Source: Desulfonatronum thiodismutans (GTDB lineage Bacteria; Desulfobacterota; Desulfovibrionia; Desulfovibrionales; Desulfonatronaceae). From it: DNA of 64,000 nucleotides. The position numbers and the translations under genes were made by a program. The stretch covers positions 1-64,000 of the forward strand of contig NZ_JPIK01000012.1 in the NCBI RefSeq assembly GCF_000717475.1, read 5' to 3'. Positions 26,627 through 35,939 of this stretch are shown in pieces; position 1 is the stretch's first letter, and the number at the start of each line of letters is the position of its first letter. The notes below the pieces were generated by a model. The model was not told the DNA's origin. It did no database searches and saw nothing but the letters and a program-made list of their open reading frames with translations.

Positions 26627-27427
26627 ATGCGCCCCCTGCACCACATGCCCCGCGACACGGCCAGGGCCGTCCAGGTCGTGCTGACGGACATCGACGACAC
26701 GTTGACCGACGACGGTCGACTGGGTGCCGCTGCTTATTCCGCCCTTGAGCGGCTCCAGGCTGCGGGGCTGATCGTCGTGCCCATCACGGGGCGGCCCGCG
26801 GGCTGGTGCGATCAGATCGCCAGGATGTGGCCCGTGGACGCGGTGGTGGGGGAAAACGGGGCCTTTTATTTCCGGTACGACCGCGAAAAACGGGCCATGA
26901 TCCGGCGGTTCTTCAAGAGCGAGCCGGAGCGGGCCGCGGACCGGGAGCGTTTGGCCGGGCTGCGGGACGTGATCCTGGCCCAGGTTCCCGGGGCCGGACT
27001 GTCCGCGGACCAGGCCTACCGGGAAGCTGACCTGGCCATTGATTTTCGGGAGGACGTCCCCGCCTTGCCGCCGGAAGACGTGCGCCGGATCAAAGTCTTG
27101 TTCGAGCAGGCCGGGGCCCAGGCCAAGATCAGCTCCATCCACGTCAACGGCTGGTTCGGGGACTGGGACAAGCTGACCATGACCCGGCTGCTTCTGGCCG
27201 AGGCCTTTAACATGGACCTGGACGCTCTGGCGTCCAGAATCGTCTTTGCCGGGGACTCGCCCAACGACGCCCCGATGTTCGCCTTCTTCCCCCATGCCGT
27301 GGGCGTGGCCAATGTTTTGGATTTTGCCGGAGAACTGGAAGCCGAACCGGCCTGGGTCACGCCGTCACGGGGAGGCGCGGGATTCGTCGAGTTGGCCGAG
27401 CTGCTTCTTCTGGCCCGTCGCGATTGA
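26627..27427 (+). CDS. HAD-superfamily (type IIB) phosphatase
   Basis: A 266-residue cytosolic hydrolase. Motif I is LTDIDDTLTDDG (Asp21 and Asp23), motif II is in VPITGRP, the conserved Lys is in RRIKVLFEQ and motif III is VFAGDSPNDAPM. The cap domain is inserted between motifs II and III, as in sucrose-phosphate-phosphatase or mannosyl-3-phosphoglycerate-phosphatase relatives. It is the last gene of the importer operon, starting 4 bp after the second permease. This suggests that it dephosphorylates whatever phosphate ester the importer brings in, but the substrate is unknown. Confidence 0.85.
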   Translation: MRPLHHMPRDTARAVQVVLTDIDDTLTDDGRLGAAAYSALERLQAAGLIVVPITGRPAGWCDQIARMWPVDAVVGENGAFYFRYDREKRAMIRRFFKSEPERAADRERLAGLRDVILAQVPGAGLSADQAYREADLAIDFREDVPALPPEDVRRIKVLFEQAGAQAKISSIHVNGWFGDWDKLTMTRLLLAEAFNMDLDALASRIVFAGDSPNDAPMFAFFPHAVGVANVLDFAGELEAEPAWVTPSRGGAGFVELAELLLLARRD

Positions 27428-27480
27428 TCCGCCCGCTCCTTTGAAGCGTATCTCCGCCCTTGTCCAAGAACGGTCGGCTT

Positions 27481-27600
27481 CAATCGAAATCGAAATCGAA
27501 ATCGGTATCGAAATCGGAAGGCAACGTATTCACCCTGCCTTGGAAGGATGCTTGTTCAAAATCGATTTCGATCACGATTTCGATTTCGATTTCGATATCA
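27481..27600. repeat. ATCGAA-iterated hairpin element, copy 1
   Basis: The left arm (27483-27518) consists of repeated ATCGAA units. The right arm (27560-27597) consists of the complementary TTCGAT units, with about 40 nt between. It can form a hairpin of roughly 30 bp and lies directly after the HAD gene. Copies 2 and 3 are at 30654-30733 and 32242-32329. Confidence 0.8.
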
Positions 27601-27753
27601 GCCCGGTCGAAATCGTGCCGTAGTGAAAATCGCGGCCCGCATTTACTTTAACCGCCCACCGACGTAGGATCGACAAGGTCCGTAACCAAACATCATCGGC
27701 TCGGAATCCGACACGGCGGTTTGTTCCGATCTTTTTCCTTTTGGAGGTATCTC

Positions 27754-28818
27754 ATGGCATTGATTACATTACGGCAGTTGTTGGACCACGCGGCGGAGCA
27801 CGGCTACGGCGTTCCCGCCTTCAACGTGAACAATCTGGAGCAGGTCCAGGCCATCATGTACGCGGCCAACGAGACCAACAGCCCGGTGATCCTGCAAAGC
27901 TCCGCCGGGGCGAGGAAGTACGCAGGGTCCGTGTTCATCCGCCATCTGATCCAGGCGGCCCTTGAAGAATGGCCGCATATTCCGCTGTGTCTGCACCAGG
28001 ACCACGGAGCTTCTCCGGCGGTGTGCGCCCGGTCCATCCAGTCCGGCTTTTCCTCGGTGATGATGGACGGCTCACTGATGGACGACGGCAAGACGCCCTC
28101 CACCTACGAGTACAACGTTCAGGTCACGGCCCGTGTTGTTGAGATGGCCCATGCCTGCGGCGTGTCCGTGGAAGGCGAGCTGGGCGTTTTGGGGTCCCTG
28201 GAGACCGGAATCGCGGGCAAGGAAGACGGCGTGGGCGCGGAAGGCAAGCTGTCCCGGGAGCAGATGCTCACGGACCCGGAGCAGGCCGCGGACTTTGTGA
28301 AGAAGACCGGAGTGGACGCCCTGGCCATTGCCATCGGCACCAGTCACGGGGCCTACAAGTTCACCCGCCCGCCCAGCGGCGAGGTTCTGGCCATCAGCCG
28401 GATCAAGGAAATTCACGAGCGCATTCCGAACACCCACCTGGTCATGCACGGCTCCTCCTCCGTGCCCCAGGATTGGTTGGCCATTGTCAACGAATTCGGC
28501 GGGGATCTGGGCCAGACTTACGGCGTGCCGGTGGAGGAGATCCAGCAGGGCATCAAGTTCGGGGTACGCAAGATAAACATCGACACGGACCTGCGTCTGG
28601 CCTCCACCGGGGCGATCCGGCGGCACATGGCCCAGAAGCCCAAGGATTTCGACCCGCGCAAATACCTCGGCGTGGCCCGGGAAGCCATGAAGCAGATCTG
28701 CCTGGATCGCCTCCGGGCTTTCGGCACCGAAGGCTACGCCTCCAAAATCAAGCCGATGTCCATGGAAGTCATGGAAGAGCGCTATGCCAAGGGTGAGCTG
28801 GCCGCGCTGGTTCGGTAA
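27754..28818 (+). CDS. fba: class II fructose-bisphosphate aldolase
   Basis: Interconverts fructose-1,6-bisphosphate with dihydroxyacetone phosphate and glyceraldehyde-3-phosphate; cytosolic, Zn-dependent. It has 354 residues. Metal and substrate segments are CLHQDHGAS (Asp/His pair), [33 protein letters not shown] and KINIDTDLR. The ATG at 27754 has TTGGAGG 7 nt upstream. It resembles the subclass found in autotrophs and gluconeogenic anaerobes. It takes the triose phosphate made from glycerol by GlpK and GlpABC towards hexose. Confidence 0.94.
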   Translation: MALITLRQLLDHAAEHGYGVPAFNVNNLEQVQAIMYAANETNSPVILQSSAGARKYAGSVFIRHLIQAALEEWPHIPLCLHQDHGASPAVCARSIQSGFSSVMMDGSLMDDGKTPSTYEYNVQVTARVVEMAHACGVSVEGELGVLGSLETGIAGKEDGVGAEGKLSREQMLTDPEQAADFVKKTGVDALAIAIGTSHGAYKFTRPPSGEVLAISRIKEIHERIPNTHLVMHGSSSVPQDWLAIVNEFGGDLGQTYGVPVEEIQQGIKFGVRKINIDTDLRLASTGAIRRHMAQKPKDFDPRKYLGVAREAMKQICLDRLRAFGTEGYASKIKPMSMEVMEERYAKGELAALVR

Positions 28819-28830
28819 AGAGAGAGGCTT

Positions 28831-29043
28831 ATGAGCACATACACGGTTCGCACCGCCTGCCCGGACTGCGGGACGGAGCAGGAGCAAGCGCACACCGCCC
28901 AGGACATGGAGCGGCGATACGGCTCCGGCGGCAAGGTCACGGCCACCTGTCCGCAATGCGTCAAGGATTATGAAAACGAAATGCGCACGGCCTGCCTGGA
29001 ATGGGACGAGGTCTGCCAGATGCAGACATCCCGTCGCGGATAG
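28831..29043 (+). CDS. small zinc-ribbon-like protein
   Basis: A 70-residue protein with two CxxC pairs, CPDC near residue 10 and CPQC near residue 48, which probably bind one zinc. Two further cysteines are near the C-terminus. It starts 12 bp after fba, behind AGAGAGG, so it is probably co-transcribed with it. I do not recognise a specific family; a role as a small DNA/RNA-binding or adaptor protein is only a guess. Confidence 0.6.
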   Translation: MSTYTVRTACPDCGTEQEQAHTAQDMERRYGSGGKVTATCPQCVKDYENEMRTACLEWDEVCQMQTSRRG

Positions 29044-29154
29044 ACCTTCAGGTTCCATCCGGGTATTCTCCAACGCCGCGCAAACGATGGTTTGCGCGGC
29101 GTTCGTCGTTTGGCAACTTTTCAGCGCATACGTCGCATGGGTGTTGAACCGCCC

Positions 29155-29225
29155 TGGATTCCGGCCTTCGCCGGAATGACGAGGAACAGTTCCCAAGTCA
29201 GTCATACCGGCGAAGGCCGGTATCC
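29155..29225. repeat. pair of CCGGCGAAGGCCGG-type dispersed repeats
   Basis: Two facing units, ATTCCGGCCTTCGCCGGAAT and ATACCGGCGAAGGCCGGTAT, are separated by about 27 bp. They belong to a widespread family of small palindromic intergenic repeats, and a relative lies at 5747-5774. Confidence 0.65.
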
Positions 29226-29309
29226 AAGGCGTTTTTGCTCAGATCATCTGGGTTGTTACGTCGTTTGTTTCCAAAACGCGTTGCTTGGCCTACGGTCCAG
29301 GATTTTCGC

Positions 29310-30572
29310 ATGTCCCAGTCTCTCTCCCGCCACCTTCCAGCCGTCTTGAAGATCAACCCCCGGTTGGCCTTGTTCGCTCTGGGGGCCACGGCGGCTTCCG
29401 GATTCGGCCAGACGTTTTTCGTCTCGTTTTTTGGCGCGGAAATCCGACAGGCCTTTGACCTGACCCATACGGCCTACGGCAGCCTGTATAGCGGGGCCAC
29501 GCTGTGCAGCGCCCTGCTGCTCCTGCGGTTCGGCGGCCTGGTGGATACCTGTACCCTGCCCAGGGTGACGGCCCTGGCCATCGGCATTCTGGCCGGAGGG
29601 TGCCTGCTGGTCGGGTTTGCTCCGGGCGCGCTGGTTCTGGCCGCTGGATTTGTCTGCATTCGCTTCGGCGGACAGGGCATGATGTCGCATATCGGGATGA
29701 CCACCGCGGCCCGGTACTTCGCGGCCCATCGCGGCCGGGCCGTGGCCCTGGCGGCCATGGGGTTTCCCCTGGCAGAGGCCGTTTTACCGGCCGGAGCGGC
29801 ACTGCTTCTGCTCTGGGTTGGCTGGCGGGTGCCCTGGGTCGTGGGGGCGGGCCTGCTGTGTCTGCTGATCCTGCCGGTGCTGACTTTTTTATCCCGCGGT
29901 GCGCCGTCGGCCCATGAAGTCGCCTCCAAGGACCACTCAGAGGCGAGTCCGGGCACGAATTTGGGCACGGACCGCAGCCGGTTCAGCCGCCGGGACGTGC
30001 TTCGCGACCCCGGATACTACCTGATCCTCCCCGCCACGCTGCTGACCCCGTTCACGGTCACGGCCCTGTTTTTTCATCAAATGGCCTTTGCCGATGAACT
30101 GGGCTGGTCCCTGGAACTGCTGGCCGCCGGGTTTTCCGTCTACGCGGCCTGCCACCTCGGCGCGTTGTTCGTTGCCGGGCCGATGGTGGATCGCCTGGGC
30201 GCGGCCCGTGCCCTGCCTCTGGCCCTGGTCCCGATCGTCACCGGCCTGGTGCTGCTGGCCTCGGTTCCCTCTCCATTGATCGTTTATGCCTATCTGGGAA
30301 TGGTCGGGGCCACCCAGGGGCTGGCCGCCACGGTATCCGGCGCGATCTGGGCGGAACGCTACGGCGTCCTGCACCTGGGCGCGATCCGCTCCATGAACCA
30401 GGCGGTCATGGTCGTGTCCACGGCGGTATCCCCGATCCTGCTGGGATTCTTTCTGGATAAGCATGTCGGGATCGCGACCTTGGCGCTGTGGCTGGCCGGG
30501 TGCGCGGCCCTGGCCGCGCTGTTGGCCAGGCTGGGGGCCTGGCTGGAAGGGCGAAAGCTGGGGGAAGCGTGA
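29310..30572 (+). CDS. MFS transporter
   Basis: A 420-residue major-facilitator carrier with about 12 membrane segments. The second half begins after a polar loop near residues 205-225 (HEVASKDHSEASPGTN). The loop 2-3 motif region reads GLVDTCTLPRV. I chose ATG 29310 because it yields the normal N-terminus before the first membrane segment; upstream codons are in a repeat. Substrate is not predictable. It resembles the oxalate/formate-antiporter-like and nitrate-like MFS groups only loosely. Confidence 0.85.
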   Translation: MSQSLSRHLPAVLKINPRLALFALGATAASGFGQTFFVSFFGAEIRQAFDLTHTAYGSLYSGATLCSALLLLRFGGLVDTCTLPRVTALAIGILAGGCLLVGFAPGALVLAAGFVCIRFGGQGMMSHIGMTTAARYFAAHRGRAVALAAMGFPLAEAVLPAGAALLLLWVGWRVPWVVGAGLLCLLILPVLTFLSRGAPSAHEVASKDHSEASPGTNLGTDRSRFSRRDVLRDPGYYLILPATLLTPFTVTALFFHQMAFADELGWSLELLAAGFSVYAACHLGALFVAGPMVDRLGAARALPLALVPIVTGLVLLASVPSPLIVYAYLGMVGATQGLAATVSGAIWAERYGVLHLGAIRSMNQAVMVVSTAVSPILLGFFLDKHVGIATLALWLAGCAALAALLARLGAWLEGRKLGEA

Positions 30573-30653
30573 ACGCGTTGAGGCCGCGAATTTCCGGACT
30601 CGGAGAGGCCCAGGACCAGTTTGTTCACTGCAAAATCTCAATAACTTCAGAGT

Positions 30654-30733
30654 GATCGAAATCGAAATCGCTATCGAAATCGGAAAATTAGCAGGAGTCG
30701 ATTTCGATCACGATTTCGATTTCGATACCGATT
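30654..30733. repeat. ATCGAA-iterated hairpin element, copy 2
   Basis: Left arm 30655-30683 (ATCGAAATCG units) and right arm 30698-30732 (CGATTTCGAT units), with a 15-nt spacer. It lies 80 bp after the MFS gene. Confidence 0.8.
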
Positions 30734-30858
30734 CAGAACGCCCGTAGTGCGAGAACAAATCTGCCCTGCGGAGAGGTGTGGCGCGGTTGCGGCACGGGGC
30801 CTGGGGTGGTAGACGCTGGCTCTTTACCATGACAACAAGACCGTTATGAGGATAGTCC

Positions 30859-32139
30859 ATGCTTGATGTAAAAATGATCCGTCAGTCTCCGGACCGGGTG
30901 CGCAAGGCCCTGGACGACCGGGGGGCCGAGGTCGATCTGGAGACCTTTCTGGCCCTGGAAGAACAGCGTCGCACGCTTTTGCAGGAAGTGGAGGGGCTCA
31001 AGGCCCGGCGCAACCAGGCTTCGGGCGAGGTAGCCAAGCTCAAGCGGGCCAAGGAGGACGCCTCGGCCTTGATCGAGGAGCTGTCCATTCTGTCCGACCG
31101 GGTCAAATCCCTGGACTCTGAACTGAAGGAACTGGATCAGCGTGTTCAAGACTGGCTGCTGGGCGTGCCCAACGTGCCCCACGATTCCGTGCCCCTGGGC
31201 CGAACCGAGGAGGACAACCCTGTTTTGCGCACCTGGGGCGAGCCCGTGCGTCCGGACTTCCCGCCCCTGGAACACTGGGATTTGGGAGCCCGTCTGCACG
31301 GTTTGGACTTTGAGCGCGCCGCCAAGATCACCGGAGCCCGGTTTGCCCTGCTGACCGGCTGGGCAGCCAGAATGGAGCGGGCCCTGATCAACTTCATGCT
31401 GGACCAGCATACAGTGGAACATGGCTATCTGGAATGCCTGCCGCCGTTCATCGTCAACCGGGACAGCTTGACCGGCACCGGCAATTTGCCGAAATTCGCC
31501 GAAGATCTGTTCAAGCTCGAAAAGACGGACTTTTTCCTGATCCCCACGGCCGAAGTGCCGGTGACCAACATCCATCGCGGAGAAATCCTGACCGAGGACG
31601 CCCTGCCCCTGGCCTATGCCGCCTACACGCCCTGCTTCCGCTCCGAGGCCGGTTCCCACGGCAGGGATACGAGGGGCCTGATCCGTCAGCACCAATTCAA
31701 CAAGGTGGAGCTGGTCCGCTTCGCCAATCCGGACGCCTCCTACGCGGAGTTGGAACTGCTCTTGGGCCATGCCGAACGGATTTTGCAACTCCTGGAACTG
31801 CCCTACAGGGTGATCACCCTGTGCACCGGAGATATGGGTTTTTCCGCGGCCAAGACCTACGATATCGAGGTCTGGCTGCCGGGTCAGAACACCTACCGGG
31901 AAATCTCCTCCTGCTCCAACTTCGAGGACTTCCAGGCTCGACGGGCGGACATCCGCTTCAAGCCCACGGCCGGCGGCAAGCCCCGGTTCGTGCATACCCT
32001 GAACGGCTCGGGCCTGGCCGTGGGCCGAACATTGGTGGCCATCCTGGAAAATTGCCAGCGGCAAGACGGCAGCCTGGTCATCCCCCAAGCGTTGCGGCCT
32101 TATATGGGTGGGGCGGAAGTCGTGTTGCCGAGGTCATAG
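30859..32139 (+). CDS. serS: seryl-tRNA synthetase
   Basis: Charges tRNA-Ser, and also tRNA-Sec, with serine; cytosolic class II synthetase. It has 426 residues. The N-terminal ~110 residues are a coiled coil ([21 protein letters not shown]). The catalytic domain shows motif 2 with [23 protein letters not shown] (quoted in part: [16 protein letters not shown]) and motif 3 [17 protein letters not shown]. The ATG follows GAGGA. Serylation of tRNA-Sec by this enzyme would be the first step in making selenocysteine for glpC. Confidence 0.96.
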   Translation: MLDVKMIRQSPDRVRKALDDRGAEVDLETFLALEEQRRTLLQEVEGLKARRNQASGEVAKLKRAKEDASALIEELSILSDRVKSLDSELKELDQRVQDWLLGVPNVPHDSVPLGRTEEDNPVLRTWGEPVRPDFPPLEHWDLGARLHGLDFERAAKITGARFALLTGWAARMERALINFMLDQHTVEHGYLECLPPFIVNRDSLTGTGNLPKFAEDLFKLEKTDFFLIPTAEVPVTNIHRGEILTEDALPLAYAAYTPCFRSEAGSHGRDTRGLIRQHQFNKVELVRFANPDASYAELELLLGHAERILQLLELPYRVITLCTGDMGFSAAKTYDIEVWLPGQNTYREISSCSNFEDFQARRADIRFKPTAGGKPRFVHTLNGSGLAVGRTLVAILENCQRQDGSLVIPQALRPYMGGAEVVLPRS

Positions 32140-32241
32140 CGAACAGAGGGCAGGATTTTTGTGCTCTTTAGAATTGTAATGATTTCATTGTGGTAGGTTG
32201 CAGGGTGCTCAAAGGAAAGCCCCAGGGAGGGGCGACACCCA

Positions 32242-32329
32242 GCGAAATCGAAATCGCCGCTATCGCTATCGAAATCGGAAAGTTGCCGGAAATCGATTTC
32301 GATCACGATTTCGATTTCGATACCGATCT
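32242..32329. repeat. ATCGAA-iterated hairpin element, copy 3
   Basis: Left arm 32242-32278 (GCGAAATCGAAATCG, then TATCGAAATCGG) and right arm 32291-32327 (ATCGATTTCGAT, then CGATTTCGATTTCGAT). It lies between serS and the Wzt-like ATPase gene. Confidence 0.8.
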
Positions 32330-32389
32330 AGAGCTTCCGCGGTTCGAGAACAAAAAATTTCCTGGAACAGAGGGACATGAAAGGTAGAC

Positions 32390-33583
32390 ATGTACGCCAT
32401 TGAAGCTGAAAACGTAGGCAAGCGCTATTATGTCCAAGGTGTAGGCCAGCAGACCCTGTTCAGCACCCTGTCCGGGGTGTTCAGCGGGGGGGGCAAGCAG
32501 GAATTCTGGGCCCTGCGCAACCTGAACTTCAAAATCCCCAAGGGCAAGACCGTGGGCGTGGTCGGTCCCAACGGCTCGGGCAAGAGCACTCTTCTGGGCC
32601 TTGTAGCCGGAACCATCACCCCCACCGAGGGCGTGCTCCGCACCCATGGCCGGATTTCTTCGCTTCTGGAGCTGGGCGCCGGGTTTCACCCCGACCTTTC
32701 GGGCCGGGAAAACGTTTTTCTCAACGCCTCGATCCTGGGCATCCCCCGGGACTACATCCAGAAGCGCTTCGACCACATCGTGGATTTCGCCGGGTTGCGG
32801 GACTTCATCGACACCCCGGTGAAGCACTACTCCAGCGGCATGTACGTGCGTCTGGGCTTTGCCGTGGCCGTGGAAATGGACCCGGACATCCTGCTCATCG
32901 ACGAGGTCCTGGCCGTGGGCGACGCGGCCTTTCAGATGAAGTGCCTGGACCGGGTCCGGCAGTTCCAGAAGAAAGGCAAGACCCTGTTTCTGGTCTCCCA
33001 TGCCCTGGAAACCGTTGGCGAGTTCTGCGACGATGTAATGCTGATCCACGACGGTCAACTTTTGGACCAGGGCGACCCGTCCACCGTGATTCTCAGCTAC
33101 CTGAAATCCTACATGGTGCGTATCGGGATGCTTAACGTGGAGGAGCACGGCACCCGGGATGTGGAGATTGAGGAAACCCTGCTCCTGGACGATACCGGCA
33201 CGGAGACGAATATCTTCGAGGCCGGCAGGGAGATGATCATTGAGGTACACTACAAGGCCAAGAAGCGGATCGACAAGCCGGTCTTCGGCTTCAACATCAA
33301 GACCGGGAACGGGATCTACGTCTTCGGCTCCAACACCCAGATTTCCAAGACGTCCATCGAATTCATCGACGGACGCGGAACCATGCGTCTGCGTATCGCG
33401 CCGTTGACCCTGAAAAGAGGCAACTTCTTTCTCTCCCTCTCCATCCATTCCTGGGACCACGCCACCCAGTTCCATCGCCGAGAGGATTGGTACCCCTTCG
33501 TCATCCGGGACGCCAGTGAATCTCCGGGACTGGTGCATCTGGACACGGAATGGCGGTTGGAGCCGGAACTCCCGGATGCTTGA
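32390..33583 (+). CDS. Wzt-like polysaccharide-export ABC ATPase
   Basis: A 397-residue protein. The N-terminal ~240 residues form an ABC ATPase of the O-antigen/teichoic-acid export type: Walker A GPNGSGKST, LELGAGFHPDLSGREN, signature HYSSGMYVRLGFA and Walker B ILLIDEVLAVGD. The C-terminal ~150 residues (from about 250) form a beta-rich domain like the Wzt carbohydrate-binding module, which in studied systems recognises the glycan end. No cognate permease (wzm) or glycosyltransferases are adjacent, which is unusual. The start has an AAAGGTAG site. Confidence 0.88.
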   Translation: MYAIEAENVGKRYYVQGVGQQTLFSTLSGVFSGGGKQEFWALRNLNFKIPKGKTVGVVGPNGSGKSTLLGLVAGTITPTEGVLRTHGRISSLLELGAGFHPDLSGRENVFLNASILGIPRDYIQKRFDHIVDFAGLRDFIDTPVKHYSSGMYVRLGFAVAVEMDPDILLIDEVLAVGDAAFQMKCLDRVRQFQKKGKTLFLVSHALETVGEFCDDVMLIHDGQLLDQGDPSTVILSYLKSYMVRIGMLNVEEHGTRDVEIEETLLLDDTGTETNIFEAGREMIIEVHYKAKKRIDKPVFGFNIKTGNGIYVFGSNTQISKTSIEFIDGRGTMRLRIAPLTLKRGNFFLSLSIHSWDHATQFHRREDWYPFVIRDASESPGLVHLDTEWRLEPELPDA

Positions 33584-33648
33584 TTCGTTGGACTTTCCCG
33601 TCTCTTTTTCGCCTCCCCGTTACTGTTAAGCTGTTTCAGCGCATAAAT

Positions 33649-33675
33649 GCCCCCTGGCCGTAACGGCCAGGGGGC
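33649..33675 (+). terminator. hairpin after the Wzt-like gene
   Basis: Perfect 12-bp arms GCCCCCTGGCCG and CGGCCAGGGGGC with a TAA loop. It is followed by GTTTATATT, so the T tract is poor. Probable terminator or mRNA-stabilising hairpin. Confidence 0.6.
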
Positions 33676-33685
33676 GTTTATATTC

Positions 33686-33853
33686 ATGCCTCCACTGCCA
33701 GCACACTTGCCCGCGGGCACCAAGATGTTCGTACTCTTTCTCGACGCCCAGGTTTGGGAGTGCCCGGGCCCGCGGCTGGTGGACTTTCTGGAGCCCGAGG
33801 CCTTTGCCCGGCGCATGGATCAACTGCTCAACACCGATTCACGGGAGGAATGA
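33686..33853 (+). other. unrecognised 55-codon open frame
   Basis: The frame starts MPPLPAHLPAGTKMF and contains DFLEPEAFARRMDQLL. It has no recognised family and no good ribosome-binding site. It directly precedes a sterol-desaturase relic and is most likely part of the same decayed area. Confidence 0.25.
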
Positions 33854-33864
33854 TCATGGTCTAG

Positions 33865-34035
33865 GTGCAAGCGAACACAAACTTCTGTTTCAACTTCCCC
33901 TGGTGGGACCGCCTGTTCCGCACCTACCAGGACCAGCCCGTCCAGGGCCACGAACACATGCCCATCGGCCTGAACATCTTTCGGGACGTGAACTTCCAAA
34001 AACTCCGCAAGCTGCTGCTCATGCCGTTTGCGTGA
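33865..34035 (+). pseudogene. fatty-acid hydroxylase / sterol desaturase C-terminal relic
   Basis: The frame encodes FCFNFPWWDRLFRTYQDQP, GHEHMPIGLNIFRD and LLLMPFA before a stop. This matches the last ~55 residues of the sterol-desaturase/fatty-acid-hydroxylase superfamily (NYGFxLPWWDRLFGTY, MxIGLxxFRD). The catalytic His-rich membrane part is missing. No start codon context is present. Confidence 0.7.
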
Positions 34036-34080
34036 GCGCCAGCCGGCTCCAGTCTGTCCATCCGTGGCACTGCATTACAA

Positions 34081-34225
34081 TACCGCTCCCCTTGCCCAGG
34101 CTGATCAACAGGCCGCCCAGTGCGGAAATGATCACCACGGCCCAGGACGGGGCTTTTTCCAGCAGTACGAACCCCGTCAGGGCCAGGGCGAACTCATACG
34201 GGCCGTAGCCCGTCAGAACTCCTTG
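34081..34225 (-). pseudogene. C-terminal relic of a membrane transporter
   Basis: The minus-strand frame reads LTGYGPYEFALALTGFVLL then APSWAVVIISALGGLLISL, two membrane segments in the style of a ChrA-like carrier's end. The frame begins after a stop and has no start codon. The family assignment is weak. Confidence 0.3.
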
Positions 34226-34271
34226 CTATTCAAAAAAACGGAAATACGTTCCTGAGCGGACGGCGTTCGTT

Positions 34272-35048
34272 TCACAGCAACTGGTCCTCTTTGTTGAAAA
34301 ACGTGCGACAGCCCAACTGAAGCATGGTGATGATGGTCAGGGCCACGGCGCCGAGGATGCCGAGCATGATGGCGATCTGGTAGGCAATGGCCGTGGTCGG
34401 GACGGTGCCTGAGAGGATCTGGCCGGTCATCATCCCCGGCAGAAAGACGATGCCCATGCCGACCATGGAATTGATGGTCGGCATGATCGCCGAGTCAAAG
34501 GCCCCGTTGATGATTCCCCGGGTGGCGGCCTTGGGCGTGGCGCCGAGGATCAGGGCTTCCTCCACCAGATGTTTGCGAATGGTCATGCCCTCCAGCAGCG
34601 ACTTCACGCCCAGGGAGATGCCGGTCATGGAATTGCCGATGATCATCCCGGCGATGGGCACGAAGTATCGCGGTTCGTACCAGGGCGTGACCCGCACCAC
34701 CACCAGCAGGAAATAGACGATGCAGGTCAGGGTGCCGAAGCACATGGAAAAGGCCACGACCTTGCGCAGGGGAGTGGTCAGCCTGTCCCGGAATTTCCGG
34801 AATACCGTGTGGATCGCGAACGCTTCCATGACCACGATGATCAGGCCGGTGACGTACGGGCTCGGATTGTCGAACACGTAGACCAGCACGTACCCGACCA
34901 GGACGAGCTGCAGCGTCATGCGCAGCGAGGAGAGCACGATCTCCTTCTCGCGGCCGATGCCCCGGAAACGGACGATGGCCAGGACAATGAGCACGAAGAT
35001 GTAGGCCAGGCCGACCTGGAGCATGGTCAGATCAATGACGTCGTTCAT
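34272..35048 (-). CDS. fetB: iron-export-type ABC permease FetB (UPF0014)
   Basis: A 258-residue inner-membrane protein of the UPF0014/FetB family with about seven membrane segments. Characteristic stretches are PIAGMIIGNSMTGISLG, EEALILGATPKAATRG and VGMGIVFLPGMMTGQILSG. In E. coli FetAB acts in iron efflux and oxidative-stress resistance; the same role here is inference. The start overlaps the fetA stop by 4 nt. Confidence 0.9.
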   Translation of the reverse strand: MNDVIDLTMLQVGLAYIFVLIVLAIVRFRGIGREKEIVLSSLRMTLQLVLVGYVLVYVFDNPSPYVTGLIIVVMEAFAIHTVFRKFRDRLTTPLRKVVAFSMCFGTLTCIVYFLLVVVRVTPWYEPRYFVPIAGMIIGNSMTGISLGVKSLLEGMTIRKHLVEEALILGATPKAATRGIINGAFDSAIMPTINSMVGMGIVFLPGMMTGQILSGTVPTTAIAYQIAIMLGILGAVALTIITMLQLGCRTFFNKEDQLL

Positions 35049-35686
35049 GAACGCGCCTCCTCTCGACGCACTTTCCCTCCGGACATCTCGATGATCGTGT
35101 CGGAGTACTTCCGGGCCACGGCCCTGGAATGGGTGACCATGATGATGGTCTTGCCCGCTGCCCGGACATGGGCCGTGAGCATGTCGAAGATCAGTTGTTC
35201 GGTTTCCTCGTCCAGGGCCGAGGAGGGTTCGTCCAGCAGATAGACCCGGGGCTCCAGCAGGAGCACCCGGGCCAGGGCCAGCCGCTGGCGCTCCCCGCCG
35301 GAAAGCTTGTCCGCCGCCTCGTCCAGGGATTTGGCCAGCCGGACCTGCTCCAGCAACCGCTTCAGAACTTCGTCGCCCGGCGGATCCTTTTCCTGAAACC
35401 GCGAGCCGGCCAGCAGATTGTCCCCCACCGTGCCCTCGAAGATCGCCGGACTCTGGGAAAGCATGACCACGTCGCGACGGTGGCGGACCGAGTCCCTTTG
35501 GCCCAGGTTCTCGCCCTGAAACAGGATGCGTCCGCGGGTGGGCGAGATCATCTTGTTCAGCAGTCGCAACACCGTGGTCTTGCCGCTGCCGCTGGCCCCC
35601 ACCAGGGAGGTGACCTGCTCCGTACCGAGCACCAGGCGCGGCAGGTCCAGAATGTTGTCATAGTGCACGTCGATGAATTCAAACAC
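35045..35686 (-). CDS. fetA: iron-export-type ABC ATPase FetA
   Basis: A 213-residue ABC ATPase paired with FetB. Walker A is GASGSGKTT (about residues 29-37), the signature is LSGGERQRLALARV and Walker B is VYLLDEPSSALD. The stop overlaps the fetB start. Iron handling also appears nearby in feoB and its regulator (39.5-42.2 kb), but there is no shared operator visible to me. Confidence 0.9.
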   Translation of the reverse strand: MFEFIDVHYDNILDLPRLVLGTEQVTSLVGASGSGKTTVLRLLNKMISPTRGRILFQGENLGQRDSVRHRRDVVMLSQSPAIFEGTVGDNLLAGSRFQEKDPPGDEVLKRLLEQVRLAKSLDEAADKLSGGERQRLALARVLLLEPRVYLLDEPSSALDEETEQLIFDMLTAHVRAAGKTIIMVTHSRAVARKYSDTIIEMSGGKVRREEARS

Positions 35687-35698
35687 CGTTGATCCTTC

Positions 35699-35939
35699 CT
35701 AACTGAGTGTTGAAAAAGTCCTTATCCGGCAGTCAGTTCAAAAACCCCAAGTGCAAGGAGCAAAAAAGCTATCCGGACACGTCCTGTGTCCGGCCCCTAC
35801 GGGCTGTGGCTTCGCCACATTTTCGATTTGCCGTCCTGGCAATCGAATCAAGGTCGAAGCGTATTTATTCATACGTGAGAGTTTGAACTTTTTGCGGCGA
35901 CGCAGCAATTGGGAGTATTTCAACGGACTGCTAACCGGT
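35699..35939 (+). repeat. MITE-like repeat flanking padR, copy 1
   Basis: Shares AACTGAGTGTTGAAAAAGTC at its left end and CAATTGGGAGTATTTCAACG near its right end with copy 2 (36469-36629), in the same orientation. Its ends are imperfect inverted repeats (GTTGAAAAAGTCC against GGAGTATTTCAAC). It carries an extra ~80 bp (35768-35850) that includes the small palindrome CCGGACACGTCCTGTGTCCGG in part. Confidence 0.75.

Noticed and set aside
27460..27651. Ser/Lys/Ile-repeat open frames across the ATCGAA elements
   Set aside because: They are translations of the iterated hexamers, not genes.
27481..32329. CRISPR array from the repeated hexamers
   Set aside because: The copies are kilobases apart, palindromic and without unique spacers of constant size; no cas genes.
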